From the NCBI RefSeq assembly GCF_000816305.1, contig NZ_CP007773.1, positions 1,302,001 through 1,366,000 on the forward strand: 64,000 bases of DNA. Reading direction: 5' to 3'. Numbering within the stretch: the stretch's first letter is position 1; the number at the start of each line of letters is the position of its first letter. The position numbers were made by a program, and so were the translations under genes. Shown piece after piece: positions 27,228-35,283 of the stretch. The notes under the pieces are model-generated. The model was given only the letters and a program-made list of their open reading frames with translations, made no database searches and was not told the origin of the DNA. This DNA is from Campylobacter subantarcticus LMG 24377 (lineage in GTDB: Bacteria; Campylobacterota; Campylobacteria; Campylobacterales; Campylobacteraceae).

Positions 27228-28451
27228 TTAATTTTTCCAAGTTAAAATAAATTTTGTCCCTTTGTTTAACTCACTTTCTACTTTTATTTTTATATCATGA
27301 TCTTTACAAATTTTATCGACCAAAGAAAGCCCTATACCAAAACCGCCTTGATTTTCATTAAATCTTGAATAACGCTCAAAAATATTGACCAAATTTTCTT
27401 TTGCAATACCACAACCACTATCTTCTATTATAAGTCTTTGCTCTAAAAGCATTATCTTAATATGACCATTTTTTACATTATATTTTATAGCATTGTTAAT
27501 AAGATTATCAAACATTTTAAAAAACTGCTCTTTATTAGCATAAATTTTTCCGCCATTCTCCAAAACAAGTTCTAAGTTGATATTTTTTTGATCTAAAAAT
27601 ACCTTAAAATACTCCATTCGTTCCTTAATCAAATCTTTTAAAAATATCCAATCTTTTTTAGCTTCATAAGCTTGATAAAAATTCAAAAAAGTTAAATCTG
27701 AATACAAATGACTTAAAGTCAAAGCAGCTATTTTTACACGTTTTAAGGCTTTAATCTCTTCAAAATTCTTTTTTCTTTCTAAGCTCTCTACACTCATTAA
27801 TATTGCACTAATTGGCGTATTAATCTCATGAGTAGTATCTTTTATAAAATTATTTAAAAATCTTATTCTCATTTCTAAAGGCTTCAATGCAAATTTAAGG
27901 ATCAAATACCCCATTATACTTACAAAAATCAAAGAAAAAACCATAGCTAAAGCTACCTTAAACCTTATAAATCCAAGTTCTTTAGAGATATCAATACCTT
28001 GTATCAAAACTCTCAAGCGATTGACATCGCCTAAAACCTCTAAAGCACTTTGACTTTGAGTGTTTACAAGCAATAAGTTATTTAAATTTACATCAGCTAT
28101 ATAAATCAAGGTACTATTATTGTAAATATTTGCACTATTAAGTTTAAAAAAAGTTGTTTGAGCTGGCAAGTCAAGATTAGAAAAATAAACCTTAGTTCTA
28201 TCAAATATTGCAAATTTTATATTAGAAATTTGAGCAATCTTTTTAGCACCTTTTTCAATAGGCTTAAAACGTAATTTTTCCATTTGTAAAATCACAAAAC
28301 GATATTCTTGTCTTAATTTTATACTGTGCTCAGTTATTAATTCTTCTATTAACTTTGCATACCATACACCAAAAAGTACTATAAGAACACTTCCTATACT
28401 TACTAAATACAAAGAAAGAATTTGCCATGCAACACGCTTGGCTTCATACAT
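27228..28451 (-). CDS. dccS: Sensor histidine kinase, DccS-like
   Basis: A 407-residue membrane kinase. Two membrane helices (about 10-31 and 165-186) bracket a periplasmic sensor of about 130 residues. Then come the dimerisation H-box DTTHEINTPIS (phospho-His about 210), the N-box region NLINNAIKYN, and GFGIGLSLV of the ATP lid. It overlaps its response regulator by 8 bp. The name comes from synteny: from memory, C. jejuni dccS-dccR (Cj1222c-Cj1223c) lie beside a divergent hemerythrin gene (Cj1224), exactly as here. CprS is the alternative. Confidence 0.8.
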   Translation of the reverse strand: MYEAKRVAWQILSLYLVSIGSVLIVLFGVWYAKLIEELITEHSIKLRQEYRFVILQMEKLRFKPIEKGAKKIAQISNIKFAIFDRTKVYFSNLDLPAQTTFFKLNSANIYNNSTLIYIADVNLNNLLLVNTQSQSALEVLGDVNRLRVLIQGIDISKELGFIRFKVALAMVFSLIFVSIMGYLILKFALKPLEMRIRFLNNFIKDTTHEINTPISAILMSVESLERKKNFEEIKALKRVKIAALTLSHLYSDLTFLNFYQAYEAKKDWIFLKDLIKERMEYFKVFLDQKNINLELVLENGGKIYANKEQFFKMFDNLINNAIKYNVKNGHIKIMLLEQRLIIEDSGCGIAKENLVNIFERYSRFNENQGGFGIGLSLVDKICKDHDIKIKVESELNKGTKFILTWKN

Positions 28452-29109
28452 AACAATAACCTCTCCCCCTTTGATTAATAATACTATCCTTACCTAGAAT
28501 TTTTCGTAAATTTTTCACATAAGCCCTTAGACTAAGTTCACTTGGCTCTTGATCATATTCCCAAATTTCTTCAAAAATACAAGTGGTATTTATAAATTTA
28601 CCTTTATTTTTCAAAAGTAAAGATAAAAGTTTTAATTCTTTCAAAGGTAAAGTTAAAGGCTTGTCATCTTGATATAAAGCTTGCGAAACAAAAACAAATT
28701 TAAAACCATTCCCCAAATCCTCGTAGTCTTCATTTTTATGAGCAAAAGAACGTTTTAAAATAGCGTTAATTCTTATTTTTAACTCCTGTAATTCAAAAGG
28801 CTTTTTAATATAATCATCACAACCACTTTCAAATCCCTTTTGTAAATCCATAGTGGTATTTAATGATGTCATAAAAATAGCCGGAGTATATTTACCAGCT
28901 TCTCTTAAATTTTTAAGCACACTAAAACCGTCTCCCAAAGGAACTTTCACATCTAAAATCCATAAGTCAAAATTTTTCTCATAAGCTTTATCTTGTGCAT
29001 CTTGTGCATTATCTACTAAAGTAACTATAAAACCTTCTTCTTCTAAAAATTCGCTAACAATTTCCCCTAAATTAATATCATCTTCTAGCAAAAGAATTTG
29101 TGTGGCCAT
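28444..29109 (-). CDS. dccR: OmpR-family response regulator, DccR-like
   Basis: A 221-residue regulator. The receiver has the acidic pair ED (9-11), phosphoacceptor Asp53 in ILDVKVP, Thr81 in FMTS, and Lys102-103 in IKKPF. The winged-helix DNA-binding domain ends in GRGYCYV. The neighbour is its kinase (8-bp overlap). A minus-strand TATAAT lies at 29147-29142, and a TTCAC-type direct repeat sits just upstream of it, suggesting self-regulation. In C. jejuni the DccRS system is needed for colonisation. Confidence 0.82.
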   Translation of the reverse strand: MATQILLLEDDINLGEIVSEFLEEEGFIVTLVDNAQDAQDKAYEKNFDLWILDVKVPLGDGFSVLKNLREAGKYTPAIFMTSLNTTMDLQKGFESGCDDYIKKPFELQELKIRINAILKRSFAHKNEDYEDLGNGFKFVFVSQALYQDDKPLTLPLKELKLLSLLLKNKGKFINTTCIFEEIWEYDQEPSELSLRAYVKNLRKILGKDSIINQRGRGYCYV

Positions 29110-29156
29110 TTTTAACCTTTTTATTATTTTTTATTTAAAACATTATATTTTTTTTG

Positions 29157-29174
29157 TGTAAATTAAATGTGAAT
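29157..29174 (-). promoter_or_regulatory. Candidate DccR binding box (TTCAC-N6-TTTAC)
   Basis: Read on the minus strand, this is ATTCAC-ATTTAA-TTTACA. From memory the published DccR motif is a direct repeat TTCAC-N6-TTCAC; here the second half has one mismatch. It lies about 10 bases upstream of the dccR TATAAT and about 45 bases before that of the divergent hemerythrin gene, so it could serve either promoter. Confidence 0.5.
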
Positions 29175-29244
29175 TTAGCAGAGTTAAAGCCAAATATTTA
29201 TAAAATATTAACCATTTTTATAATTTATACTCTTAGGATTTATT

Positions 29245-29832
29245 ATGTTACCTGAATGGGATCAAAAATATAGTATCAATAATGCAAAAATAGACACTCA
29301 ACACCAAAAACTCTTCGAACTTGCCGCTAAAGCTGAAGAAATTTCTGATAGGCCAATCTACCAAGTAGAACTTAAAAAGCTCATTGCTGAATTTTTCAAC
29401 TATATTAAAATTCATTTTCAAGATGAAGAAAATTACATGGCTGAAATTAACTATCCTTATTTAAACCAACACAAACTCATGCATAAACAAATCACAAAAT
29501 CTATGATAAAACTCATACAAAGTATAAAAAGCACTAATGACTTAAAAGAAAAATTATATATAGTAGTTAATTCTTGGCTTATAGAGCATATCATTCAACA
29601 CGATATGATGATAGAGTATTGGCGTCAAAGTACCCAAGTCAAAAACACCTCAGACACTTTCAAAGAAGAACCACAAAAGCCTAAAAAATTTTTATATCAA
29701 TGTCAATGCGAAGGAAAAACTCATAAAGTCCCTTATGACATTCATTTAAAAATACAATATTCCAAAGTGCAATTTAAATGCAAAGAATGCTCTGCTAATT
29801 TAATTTTATGTAAAGAAAAAATTGAAATTTAA
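29245..29832 (+). CDS. Bacteriohemerythrin with C-terminal cysteine tail (first copy)
   Basis: A 195-residue protein. Residues 1-130 form a hemerythrin four-helix bundle with every di-iron ligand: His20, His57, Glu61, His76, His80, His115 and Asp120. It should bind O2 at a di-iron site and may sense or store oxygen or protect Fe-S enzymes. Residues 150-190 add a second small domain, CQC...HKVPYDIH...FKCKEC, with a CxC and a CxxC that could bind zinc or iron. There is no signal peptide. A TATAAT lies at 29219-29224. It is divergent from dccR, as Cj1224 is from memory in C. jejuni. Confidence 0.9.
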   Translation: MLPEWDQKYSINNAKIDTQHQKLFELAAKAEEISDRPIYQVELKKLIAEFFNYIKIHFQDEENYMAEINYPYLNQHKLMHKQITKSMIKLIQSIKSTNDLKEKLYIVVNSWLIEHIIQHDMMIEYWRQSTQVKNTSDTFKEEPQKPKKFLYQCQCEGKTHKVPYDIHLKIQYSKVQFKCKECSANLILCKEKIEI

Positions 29833-29909
29833 CAAAAATTAATCATAATTTAAAATATTGTAAATTATAATGCCTACAAAACTCTGCTAAATATAAATAA
29901 GGAGTTAAT

Positions 29910-30473
29910 ATGCTACCAAAATGGTGCGATAAATACAGTATTCACAATGATGAAATTGATAAACAACATAAAAAACTTTTCGAACTTGCTGCCAATGTTG
30001 AGATGATTTCAGATAAACCCGTTCACAAAGGACAAATCAAATTTTTACTTGCAGATTTTTTTAACTATATGAAAGAGCATTTTACCGAAGAAGAAAAATA
30101 TATGGCAAAAATAGGTTATCCTGAACTTGCTAATCATCAAAAAATTCACAAAAGTATTATTCAATCCATGATAGATTTAATTCAAAATATCAAAAGCACT
30201 AATGATTTAAAAGAAAAACTTAATATAATTGCATCTAAATGGCTTTTAGAGCATATCTTAAGAGAGGATATGAAGATAGAAAAATGGCATCAAGCACAGC
30301 TAAATAAAAACAAATCTACACCAGCCACTGAAAATACACAAGAAATTTATGAATACATTTGCTCATGCATGGATAAAATTCACAAAGTTCCCTTTGATGT
30401 GCATCAAAAAATTCAAAAAACCAACGCAAGTTACAAATGCAAGACTTGCCAAGAAGCAATAAAACAAAAATAA
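29910..30473 (+). CDS. Bacteriohemerythrin with C-terminal cysteine tail (second copy)
   Basis: A 187-residue paralogue of the upstream gene. The ligands are at identical positions (His20, 57, 76, 80 and 115, Glu61, Asp120). The C-terminal module is kept too: Cys151, Cys153, Cys177 and Cys180 around HKVPFDVHQKIQ. It has its own TATAAT (29866-29871) and AAGGAG, so it can be transcribed separately. It probably arose by tandem duplication, which is old given the divergence between the two copies. The next gene, a ribbon-helix-helix protein, follows after 10 bp. Confidence 0.9.
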   Translation: MLPKWCDKYSIHNDEIDKQHKKLFELAANVEMISDKPVHKGQIKFLLADFFNYMKEHFTEEEKYMAKIGYPELANHQKIHKSIIQSMIDLIQNIKSTNDLKEKLNIIASKWLLEHILREDMKIEKWHQAQLNKNKSTPATENTQEIYEYICSCMDKIHKVPFDVHQKIQKTNASYKCKTCQEAIKQK

Positions 30474-30483
30474 AGGCTAAACA

Positions 30484-30705
30484 ATGAATAAACGATATAC
30501 TTTAACCCTTTCAGAAGAACTTTATAAACGTTTAAGTCAAACTGCAAAATTTTCTAAAAAGAAAAAAGCTGCAATTTTACGCAATGCTTTAGAAAATTAT
30601 CTTGATGAAATGGAAGATTTTGCACCTGCTATAGAAGCTTTAGAAGATCTAAAAGATGGAGATAGTAAAAAACTAGATAGTATTATCAAAAAATTAAAAT
30701 GCTAA
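30484..30705 (+). CDS. Ribbon-helix-helix (CopG-like) DNA-binding protein, orphan antitoxin-like
   Basis: A 73-residue protein. The N-terminal strand RYTLTLSEELYKRL and following helix-turn-helix KKKKAAILRNALENYLDE fit the ribbon-helix-helix fold; an acidic, then basic, C-terminal helix follows, as in antitoxins that grip a toxin. No toxin gene follows. An ATG overlaps its stop (AATGCTAA), the usual coupling of an antitoxin-toxin pair, but it opens a frame of only nine codons. It may regulate the hemerythrin gene just upstream (10-bp gap). Confidence 0.75.
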   Translation: MNKRYTLTLSEELYKRLSQTAKFSKKKKAAILRNALENYLDEMEDFAPAIEALEDLKDGDSKKLDSIIKKLKC

Positions 30706-30786
30706 TTTCCTCAGTTTCCAAACATTAACCATCAAAGAGCATAATTATACTTGTAAAAGCAAACATTCATAGATAACTCCTTAGTT

Positions 30787-30819
30787 TTTAAAGATCTAGT
30801 TTTTTACTAGATCTTTAAA
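30787..30819. terminator. 14-bp perfect inverted repeat downstream of the RHH gene
   Basis: Arms TTTAAAGATCTAGT and ACTAGATCTTTAAA are exact reverse complements with a T5 loop. It may end the hemerythrin-RHH transcript, although there is no T run after it. It could also be a binding site or the stem of a small RNA. Confidence 0.5.
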
Positions 30820-31029
30820 GATATATTCTAAATGCAAATTGTAAAATGTTTTCATAAGTAATTAACCAATTAAAGCAAACTAGTATTTTTATTTATTCTT
30901 AAATGTATTTTTATAATCAACTCTTTAGTATATAAAAGTTATATCTTTTAGTTTAATATTTTATCTTATTAATTAACTTCATAAATATACAATTTTACTA
31001 ACTTTAAGAATTCTTATATAAAACTGTGC

Positions 31030-31035
31030 TATAAT
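31030..31035 (+). promoter_or_regulatory. porA promoter, -10 element
   Basis: TATAAT preceded by TGTGC lies 38 bp before the porA start, and a strong AAGGAGA ribosome site lies at 31060-31066. This fits the sigma-70 promoter style of Campylobacter (conserved -10, no clear -35). Confidence 0.75.
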
Positions 31036-31072
31036 ACAAGTCATAGTTTTAATTTTAATAAGGAGAATTCTC

Positions 31073-32281
31073 ATGAAACTAGTTAAACTTAGTTTAGTAG
31101 CAGCTTTAGCTGCAGGTGCTTTTTCAGCAGCTAATGCTGTTTCACTTGAAGAAGCTATAAAAGATGTTGATGTATCAGGAATGTTTAGATACAGATTCCA
31201 ATCTGATAGATTAGAGCAAGGTGATACAATTGACAATGGTTACAATAGCTCTAAAAACAACACACACAATTATAAAGCTCAATTAAATTTTAAAGCAGCT
31301 TTAGATGATAATTTTAAAGCTTTTGTTCAATTCCAATATACTTCAAAAGATTCTGGTTTTGGTCAAGGAACAACAGGAACAGATACTGGTTCTACATTTG
31401 CTGTTCAACAAGCTTACTTAGAATATACTAACGAAGCTTATGCTACAAGCATTGCTTTTGGTAAAATGGAAGTTGGTTCAATCTGGACTGATGATGCTGT
31501 AGGAACAGGTAGTAAAATTATCAATAACTCTATCGAAGGTTTAACTTTTGCTGGTTTTTGGTTTGATGCTTTCAACTGGAACAATGACGGAGATTATACA
31601 GATACAAAATTACCTAAATCATCACTATATGGTGCAGCTGTATTAGGTGATTTTGATCCATTTGCTTTCCAATTATGGGCAGCATATTCAGCAAGCAATG
31701 CTTTCTTATATGCAGTAGATGCTAGTTATAAATTCGCATTTAATGATATGAATTTTAAAATTCAAGGTCAATACTTAGGAAATAGCCTAGAAAGTGATTT
31801 TGAAAAATTTTATGAAAATGGTGTAGATGATGGTAACTTCTATGCTGCTAAATTCAGCGGACAAATCTCTGCCTTTGATTTCCAAGCAGGTGTTATCGGC
31901 TATGGTGAAAAAGATAAAATTACTGTAGTTACTTTAGAGGATACAGGTAGAGTAATAGCTCCAGCTAAACAAATTTTCTATTCAGATGGTAGTAAATTAA
32001 CTGGGGACATGGGTGAAAACTTCTTCTATTTTGCAGGTTTAGGTTATACTTTTGCTGAAACCTTAAGAGTAGGATTTGACTATACTGGTGGTTCAACTGA
32101 ATATGCAGCAGGTAGAGCTGATACTGACAAAAACGAATATACAGCAAGTGTATCTTATGCTTATAGTCCAAAACTTACATTTAGTGGATTTTATTCTTTC
32201 TTAACTGAAGATTTAAACACTAATGGTGAAGATGATAAAAAAGATCAATTCATCAGACTTGAAGCTTTATACAAATTCTAA
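31073..32281 (+). CDS. porA: Major outer membrane porin (MOMP)
   Basis: A 402-residue porin. It has a classic signal peptide (LVAALAAGAFSAANA, cleaved near residue 22), then mature SLEEAIKDVDVSGMFRYR, which is typical of Campylobacter MOMP. The body alternates strands and loops rich in Gly, Asp and Asn, and the protein ends with the aromatic C-terminal residue required for barrel assembly (LYKF). It forms trimeric channels for small solutes and is the main surface protein. Codon use is visibly biased to abundant tRNAs, as expected for high expression. It is monocistronic with its own strong promoter. Confidence 0.95.
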   Translation: MKLVKLSLVAALAAGAFSAANAVSLEEAIKDVDVSGMFRYRFQSDRLEQGDTIDNGYNSSKNNTHNYKAQLNFKAALDDNFKAFVQFQYTSKDSGFGQGTTGTDTGSTFAVQQAYLEYTNEAYATSIAFGKMEVGSIWTDDAVGTGSKIINNSIEGLTFAGFWFDAFNWNNDGDYTDTKLPKSSLYGAAVLGDFDPFAFQLWAAYSASNAFLYAVDASYKFAFNDMNFKIQGQYLGNSLESDFEKFYENGVDDGNFYAAKFSGQISAFDFQAGVIGYGEKDKITVVTLEDTGRVIAPAKQIFYSDGSKLTGDMGENFFYFAGLGYTFAETLRVGFDYTGGSTEYAAGRADTDKNEYTASVSYAYSPKLTFSGFYSFLTEDLNTNGEDDKKDQFIRLEALYKF

Positions 32282-32287
32282 TTTTAC

Positions 32288-32311
32288 AAGCTAAGCCTTT
32301 TGGCTTAGCTT
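32288..32311. terminator. porA terminator, also reaching the yaaA remnant
   Basis: A 10-bp perfect stem (AAGCTAAGCC / GGCTTAGCTT) with a T4 loop starts 6 bp after the porA stop. The right arm contains the stop codon of the yaaA-like remnant on the minus strand, so this was probably a bidirectional terminator between two convergent genes. Confidence 0.8.
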
Positions 32312-32517
32312 ACTACTATATCTAAAACAATTTCCTCTTTTAATCCTTGTATTTTAATCTCTTTTATTTTTAATTCATTAGGTAAGTTTTCAAGCAAAGT
32401 TTCTTTGTTATGTACATCTTTACTTGCTAATACTCTGAGTATTTTACCTCTATAAGCTTTTGCGAAATGACTTAAAGTTTTGGAATTTTTAAAAAAGTGA
32501 GAGTGGAGTAAAATTGT
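32305..32517 (-). pseudogene. 3' remnant of a YaaA-like (DUF328) gene, truncated at its N-terminal end
   Basis: An open minus-strand frame of 70 codons without a usable start reads HFFKNSKTLSHFAKAYRGK, then a run ending KEEIVLDIVVS and a stop. The SHFAKAYRG block and the position at the very C terminus resemble YaaA/DUF328 peroxide-stress proteins as I remember them. Upstream (higher coordinates) the frame closes at 32518-32520, exactly where the promoter region of the cytochrome c gene begins. The gene therefore seems to have lost its first three quarters in a rearrangement. Confidence 0.6.
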
Positions 32518-32531
32518 TTATTTTTTTTAGA

Positions 32532-32537
32532 TATAAT
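32532..32537 (+). promoter_or_regulatory. -10 element of the cytochrome c / liv operon
   Basis: TATAAT lies 34 bp before the preferred ATG at 32571, preceded by a run of eight T, and AAAGG lies in front of the ATG. It is the only clear promoter before the long liv cluster. Confidence 0.6.
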
Positions 32538-32570
32538 CGAGATTTATTTATATATTTTAAAGGTATATTT

Positions 32571-33008
32571 ATGTTTCGCTTGTTTATTATAAGTATTTTA
32601 TTTGCCAATTCGCTATTGGCTTTTAATATAAAATCTTTATTTACCTATACTTTTAATGATAATATTAGTTATGACTTAGAAAAAGCTAAAAAAATATATT
32701 TTAAAAATAAATGCAACACTTGTCATGGAGAAAATGGTGAAAAAAATTCTTATGGCAAAAGAGCTCTTAAGGATTTGAGTCCAGAAGAAATCAAAGGTGC
32801 TTTGAAAGATTATGCTAATGGTTATTTTGAAAATAAATCAAGTGATAATATTCAAATGAGTTTATATGCTAAAAAACTAAATGATAATGATATGAATCAC
32901 ATCATAGCTTATTTAAAGGGGCAGAATTTTTCTATAGAACTTAATCAAAAAGATCTTTTAGAAGAAGAACCTGCTCCCAAAACAAAAAATAATATATTTT
33001 TAAAATAA
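32571..33008 (+). CDS. Small periplasmic cytochrome c
   Basis: A 145-residue monohaem cytochrome with an N-terminal signal (FRLFIISILFANSLLA) and the haem site CNTCH, followed by a typical class I helix ending MNHIIAYLKG. The likely axial ligand is a Met in the segment NIQMSLYAKKL. The ATG at 32571 with AAAGG is preferred over an in-frame TTG at 32514, which would spoil the signal peptide. From memory it matches Cj1020c. It precedes the liv genes by 15 bp; a functional tie to them is not evident. Confidence 0.85.
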   Translation: MFRLFIISILFANSLLAFNIKSLFTYTFNDNISYDLEKAKKIYFKNKCNTCHGENGEKNSYGKRALKDLSPEEIKGALKDYANGYFENKSSDNIQMSLYAKKLNDNDMNHIIAYLKGQNFSIELNQKDLLEEEPAPKTKNNIFLK

Positions 33009-33023
33009 CAAAAAGGAGTTTTT

Positions 33024-34136
33024 ATGAAAAAAAATCTACTATTAGCTAGCTTACTTTATGCTAGTTCAATTTATGCCGCAGAAGTAAAAATAGGTGTTGT
33101 TTTACCACTTACCGGTGCTTTAGCAGCTTATGGTAATGATGTATACGAGGGTATTAAACTAGCCAATACTTTAAATCCAAACTTAAAAAATGGAGATAGT
33201 ATTAAAATCATAACCATTGACACAAAAGGTGATAAAATAGAAGCAGCAAATGCCACTACAAGACTTATCTCTCAAGATAAAGTTTTAGGGCTCATAGGTG
33301 AAGCTGTTACACCAAACACTATGCAAGTTTTATCTATAGCTGAAGAAAGAAAAGTTCCAGCTATAGCTCCAGTTGCTTCAGGTGATAAGCTTTTAGATAA
33401 AAAAAGCTACGCTAGTAGAGTTTGCTTTATGGATAGTTTTCAAGGAAATAAATTTGCAAACTATACTTATAAAGATTTAAATTTAAAAAGTGTAGTTGTG
33501 ATAGTTGATCAAAGCAATGTATATTCACTAGGCTTAGCAAGGGCTTTTGAAAAAGAATTCAAAAAAAATGGTGGAAAAGTGCTTAAAAAATTAACTATTT
33601 CTTCAGGCGATAAAGACTTTAAAGCTATTGTTTCACAACTTAAAAGTATCAACCCTGATTTTGTTTATATGCCAATTTATCATCCAGAGGCTGCTTTAAT
33701 AGCAAGACAAGCAAAAGCAATTGGTTTTAATAAACTTTTAAGTGCAGGAGATGGGGTAAATAATAAAACATTTATCGAGCTTGGTGGTGATGCTGTAAAC
33801 GGAGTAATCTTTACTGATAGTTTTGATTACAATAACCCTCCAACAACTCTATCTAAAAAATTCATTGATGCTTATGAAAAAGATCATGGCACCAAAGAAC
33901 TTCCTGCATTTTCTGCTATGGGAGCTGATGCTTATTATGTAATGATAAATGCAATGAATGAATGCTCTAATAATTTAAATACACAATGCATTAATGATAA
34001 AATTCATTCAACCAGTAATTTTGAAGGTGTAGGTGGAGTCATAAGTATAGATGCTAGTGGCAATGCAAGTCGTTCTGTAATTATAAAAGAAATACAAGAA
34101 CAAAAACAAGTTTATAAAACTATTATTAATCCTTGA
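33024..34136 (+). CDS. livJ: Branched-chain amino acid ABC transporter, periplasmic binding protein 1
   Basis: A 370-residue Leu/Ile/Val-type binding protein. The signal peptide (LLLASLLYASSIYA) is followed by the family opening VKIGVVLPLTGALAAYG, where the T-G-A-AAYG turn contacts the ligand backbone, and a central AIAPVASGDKL. It delivers substrate to the LivHMGF channel. The next gene is a close paralogue, the usual livJ-livK arrangement of Campylobacter. AAGGAG lies before the ATG. Confidence 0.9.
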   Translation: MKKNLLLASLLYASSIYAAEVKIGVVLPLTGALAAYGNDVYEGIKLANTLNPNLKNGDSIKIITIDTKGDKIEAANATTRLISQDKVLGLIGEAVTPNTMQVLSIAEERKVPAIAPVASGDKLLDKKSYASRVCFMDSFQGNKFANYTYKDLNLKSVVVIVDQSNVYSLGLARAFEKEFKKNGGKVLKKLTISSGDKDFKAIVSQLKSINPDFVYMPIYHPEAALIARQAKAIGFNKLLSAGDGVNNKTFIELGGDAVNGVIFTDSFDYNNPPTTLSKKFIDAYEKDHGTKELPAFSAMGADAYYVMINAMNECSNNLNTQCINDKIHSTSNFEGVGGVISIDASGNASRSVIIKEIQEQKQVYKTIINP

Positions 34137-34147
34137 AAGGTTAAACT

Positions 34148-35263
34148 ATGAAAAAAATCAGTATAGCTATATTATCTATCATAGCTTGCAATATTATACA
34201 AGCAAAAGAAATTAACATTGGCGTAGTTTTACCTCTAACAGGAGCAACTGCTGCTTATGGACAAAGCGCCTTAGATGGAATAAAAATTGCCAATTTTATG
34301 AAAAACACTTTAAGCAATGGCGATAAAGTAAATTTAGTTGTGGTCGATACAAAGGGCGATAAAATAGAAAGTGCGAATGCCAGTGCAAGATTGATTTCAC
34401 AAAATAAAGCTTATGCGCTTATTGGCGAAATGCTAACAGCTAATACTCTACAAGTGATAAGAATCGGTGAAGAGAAAAAGATTCCGGTGGTTGCTCCTGC
34501 GGCTACTGCTGATAAAATTTTAAATAAAAAATTATATGCTAGTAGAGTTTGTTTTATGGATAGTTTCCAAGGTTCATCTTTGGCTACTTATGTAAAAAAT
34601 AAACTAAATTATACCAAGGCTGTAATTATTAGCGATCAAAGTACGGATTATTCTTTGGGTTTAACTAGAGCCTTTGAAAAAGAATTTAATAAACAAGGTG
34701 GAAAAATTTTAGATAAATTTAGAATTACAGCAGGTGATAAAGATTTTAAAGCCATTCTTTCACAAATTAAAAATTTAAAACCTGATTTTATTTTTCTTCC
34801 AATATATTACACAGAAGCTTCTTTATTTGCACGCCAAGCAAAAGCAATGGGTATAAATATCCCTATGGGTTCAGCAGATGGGGTTGCCGATGAAACCTTT
34901 ATCAATCTAGCTCAAGAAGCAGCTGAAGGATATTTATTTACTGATAGTTTTGATTATAACAATCCGCCAACACAGCTTTCAAAAGACTTCATACTAGCCT
35001 ATGAAAATGAAAAACAAAGCAAAGAAGTTCCAAATTTCACAGCCATGGGTGCGGATGCGTATTTTGTGATTTTTGAGGCTATGCAAAAATGTATTAATGA
35101 TTTTAATAGTGAATGTATCAATAATAATATCCACGCTACTTCAAAATTTGAAGGAGTTAGCGGGGTAATTAGCATTGATAAATCAGGTAATGCCGCACGT
35201 TCAATTGTTATAAAATCAATAGAAAATCAAAAACAAGTTTATAAAGATACGATTCTTCCGTAA
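34148..35263 (+). CDS. livK: Branched-chain amino acid ABC transporter, periplasmic binding protein 2
   Basis: A 371-residue paralogue of the preceding gene, about as long and alignable end to end (NIGVVLPLTGATAAYG, VCFMDSFQGSSLATY, FEGVSGVISIDKSGNAARS). It has its own signal peptide. Differences in the pocket region (VAPAATADKI against APVASGDKL) suggest a different ligand preference. Both serve the same LivHMGF transporter; which amino acid each prefers is not visible. Confidence 0.9.
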   Translation: MKKISIAILSIIACNIIQAKEINIGVVLPLTGATAAYGQSALDGIKIANFMKNTLSNGDKVNLVVVDTKGDKIESANASARLISQNKAYALIGEMLTANTLQVIRIGEEKKIPVVAPAATADKILNKKLYASRVCFMDSFQGSSLATYVKNKLNYTKAVIISDQSTDYSLGLTRAFEKEFNKQGGKILDKFRITAGDKDFKAILSQIKNLKPDFIFLPIYYTEASLFARQAKAMGINIPMGSADGVADETFINLAQEAAEGYLFTDSFDYNNPPTQLSKDFILAYENEKQSKEVPNFTAMGADAYFVIFEAMQKCINDFNSECINNNIHATSKFEGVSGVISIDKSGNAARSIVIKSIENQKQVYKDTILP

Positions 35264-35283
35264 ATAAAATTTTAAGAGGTTCA

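Larger units (their letters stand above)
30706..31072 (+). other. 367-bp non-coding stretch before porA
   Basis: This stretch holds no gene I can support. It contains a nine-codon frame at 30699-30728, a long perfect hairpin at 30787-30819, and then about 200 bp of very AT-rich sequence leading to the porA promoter. Such upstream AT-rich DNA is common before strongly expressed genes. No tRNA or known small RNA was recognised. Confidence 0.6.

Noticed and set aside
29157..29185. The poly-T/A rich gap as a phase-variable tract
   Set aside because: The homopolymer runs are short A/T runs typical of this genome; no poly-G/C tract of seven or more bases was seen anywhere in the window.
33024..35263. 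livJ and livK as an assembly duplication
   Set aside because: The two genes differ throughout at protein level and have different signal peptides, so they are genuine paralogues.
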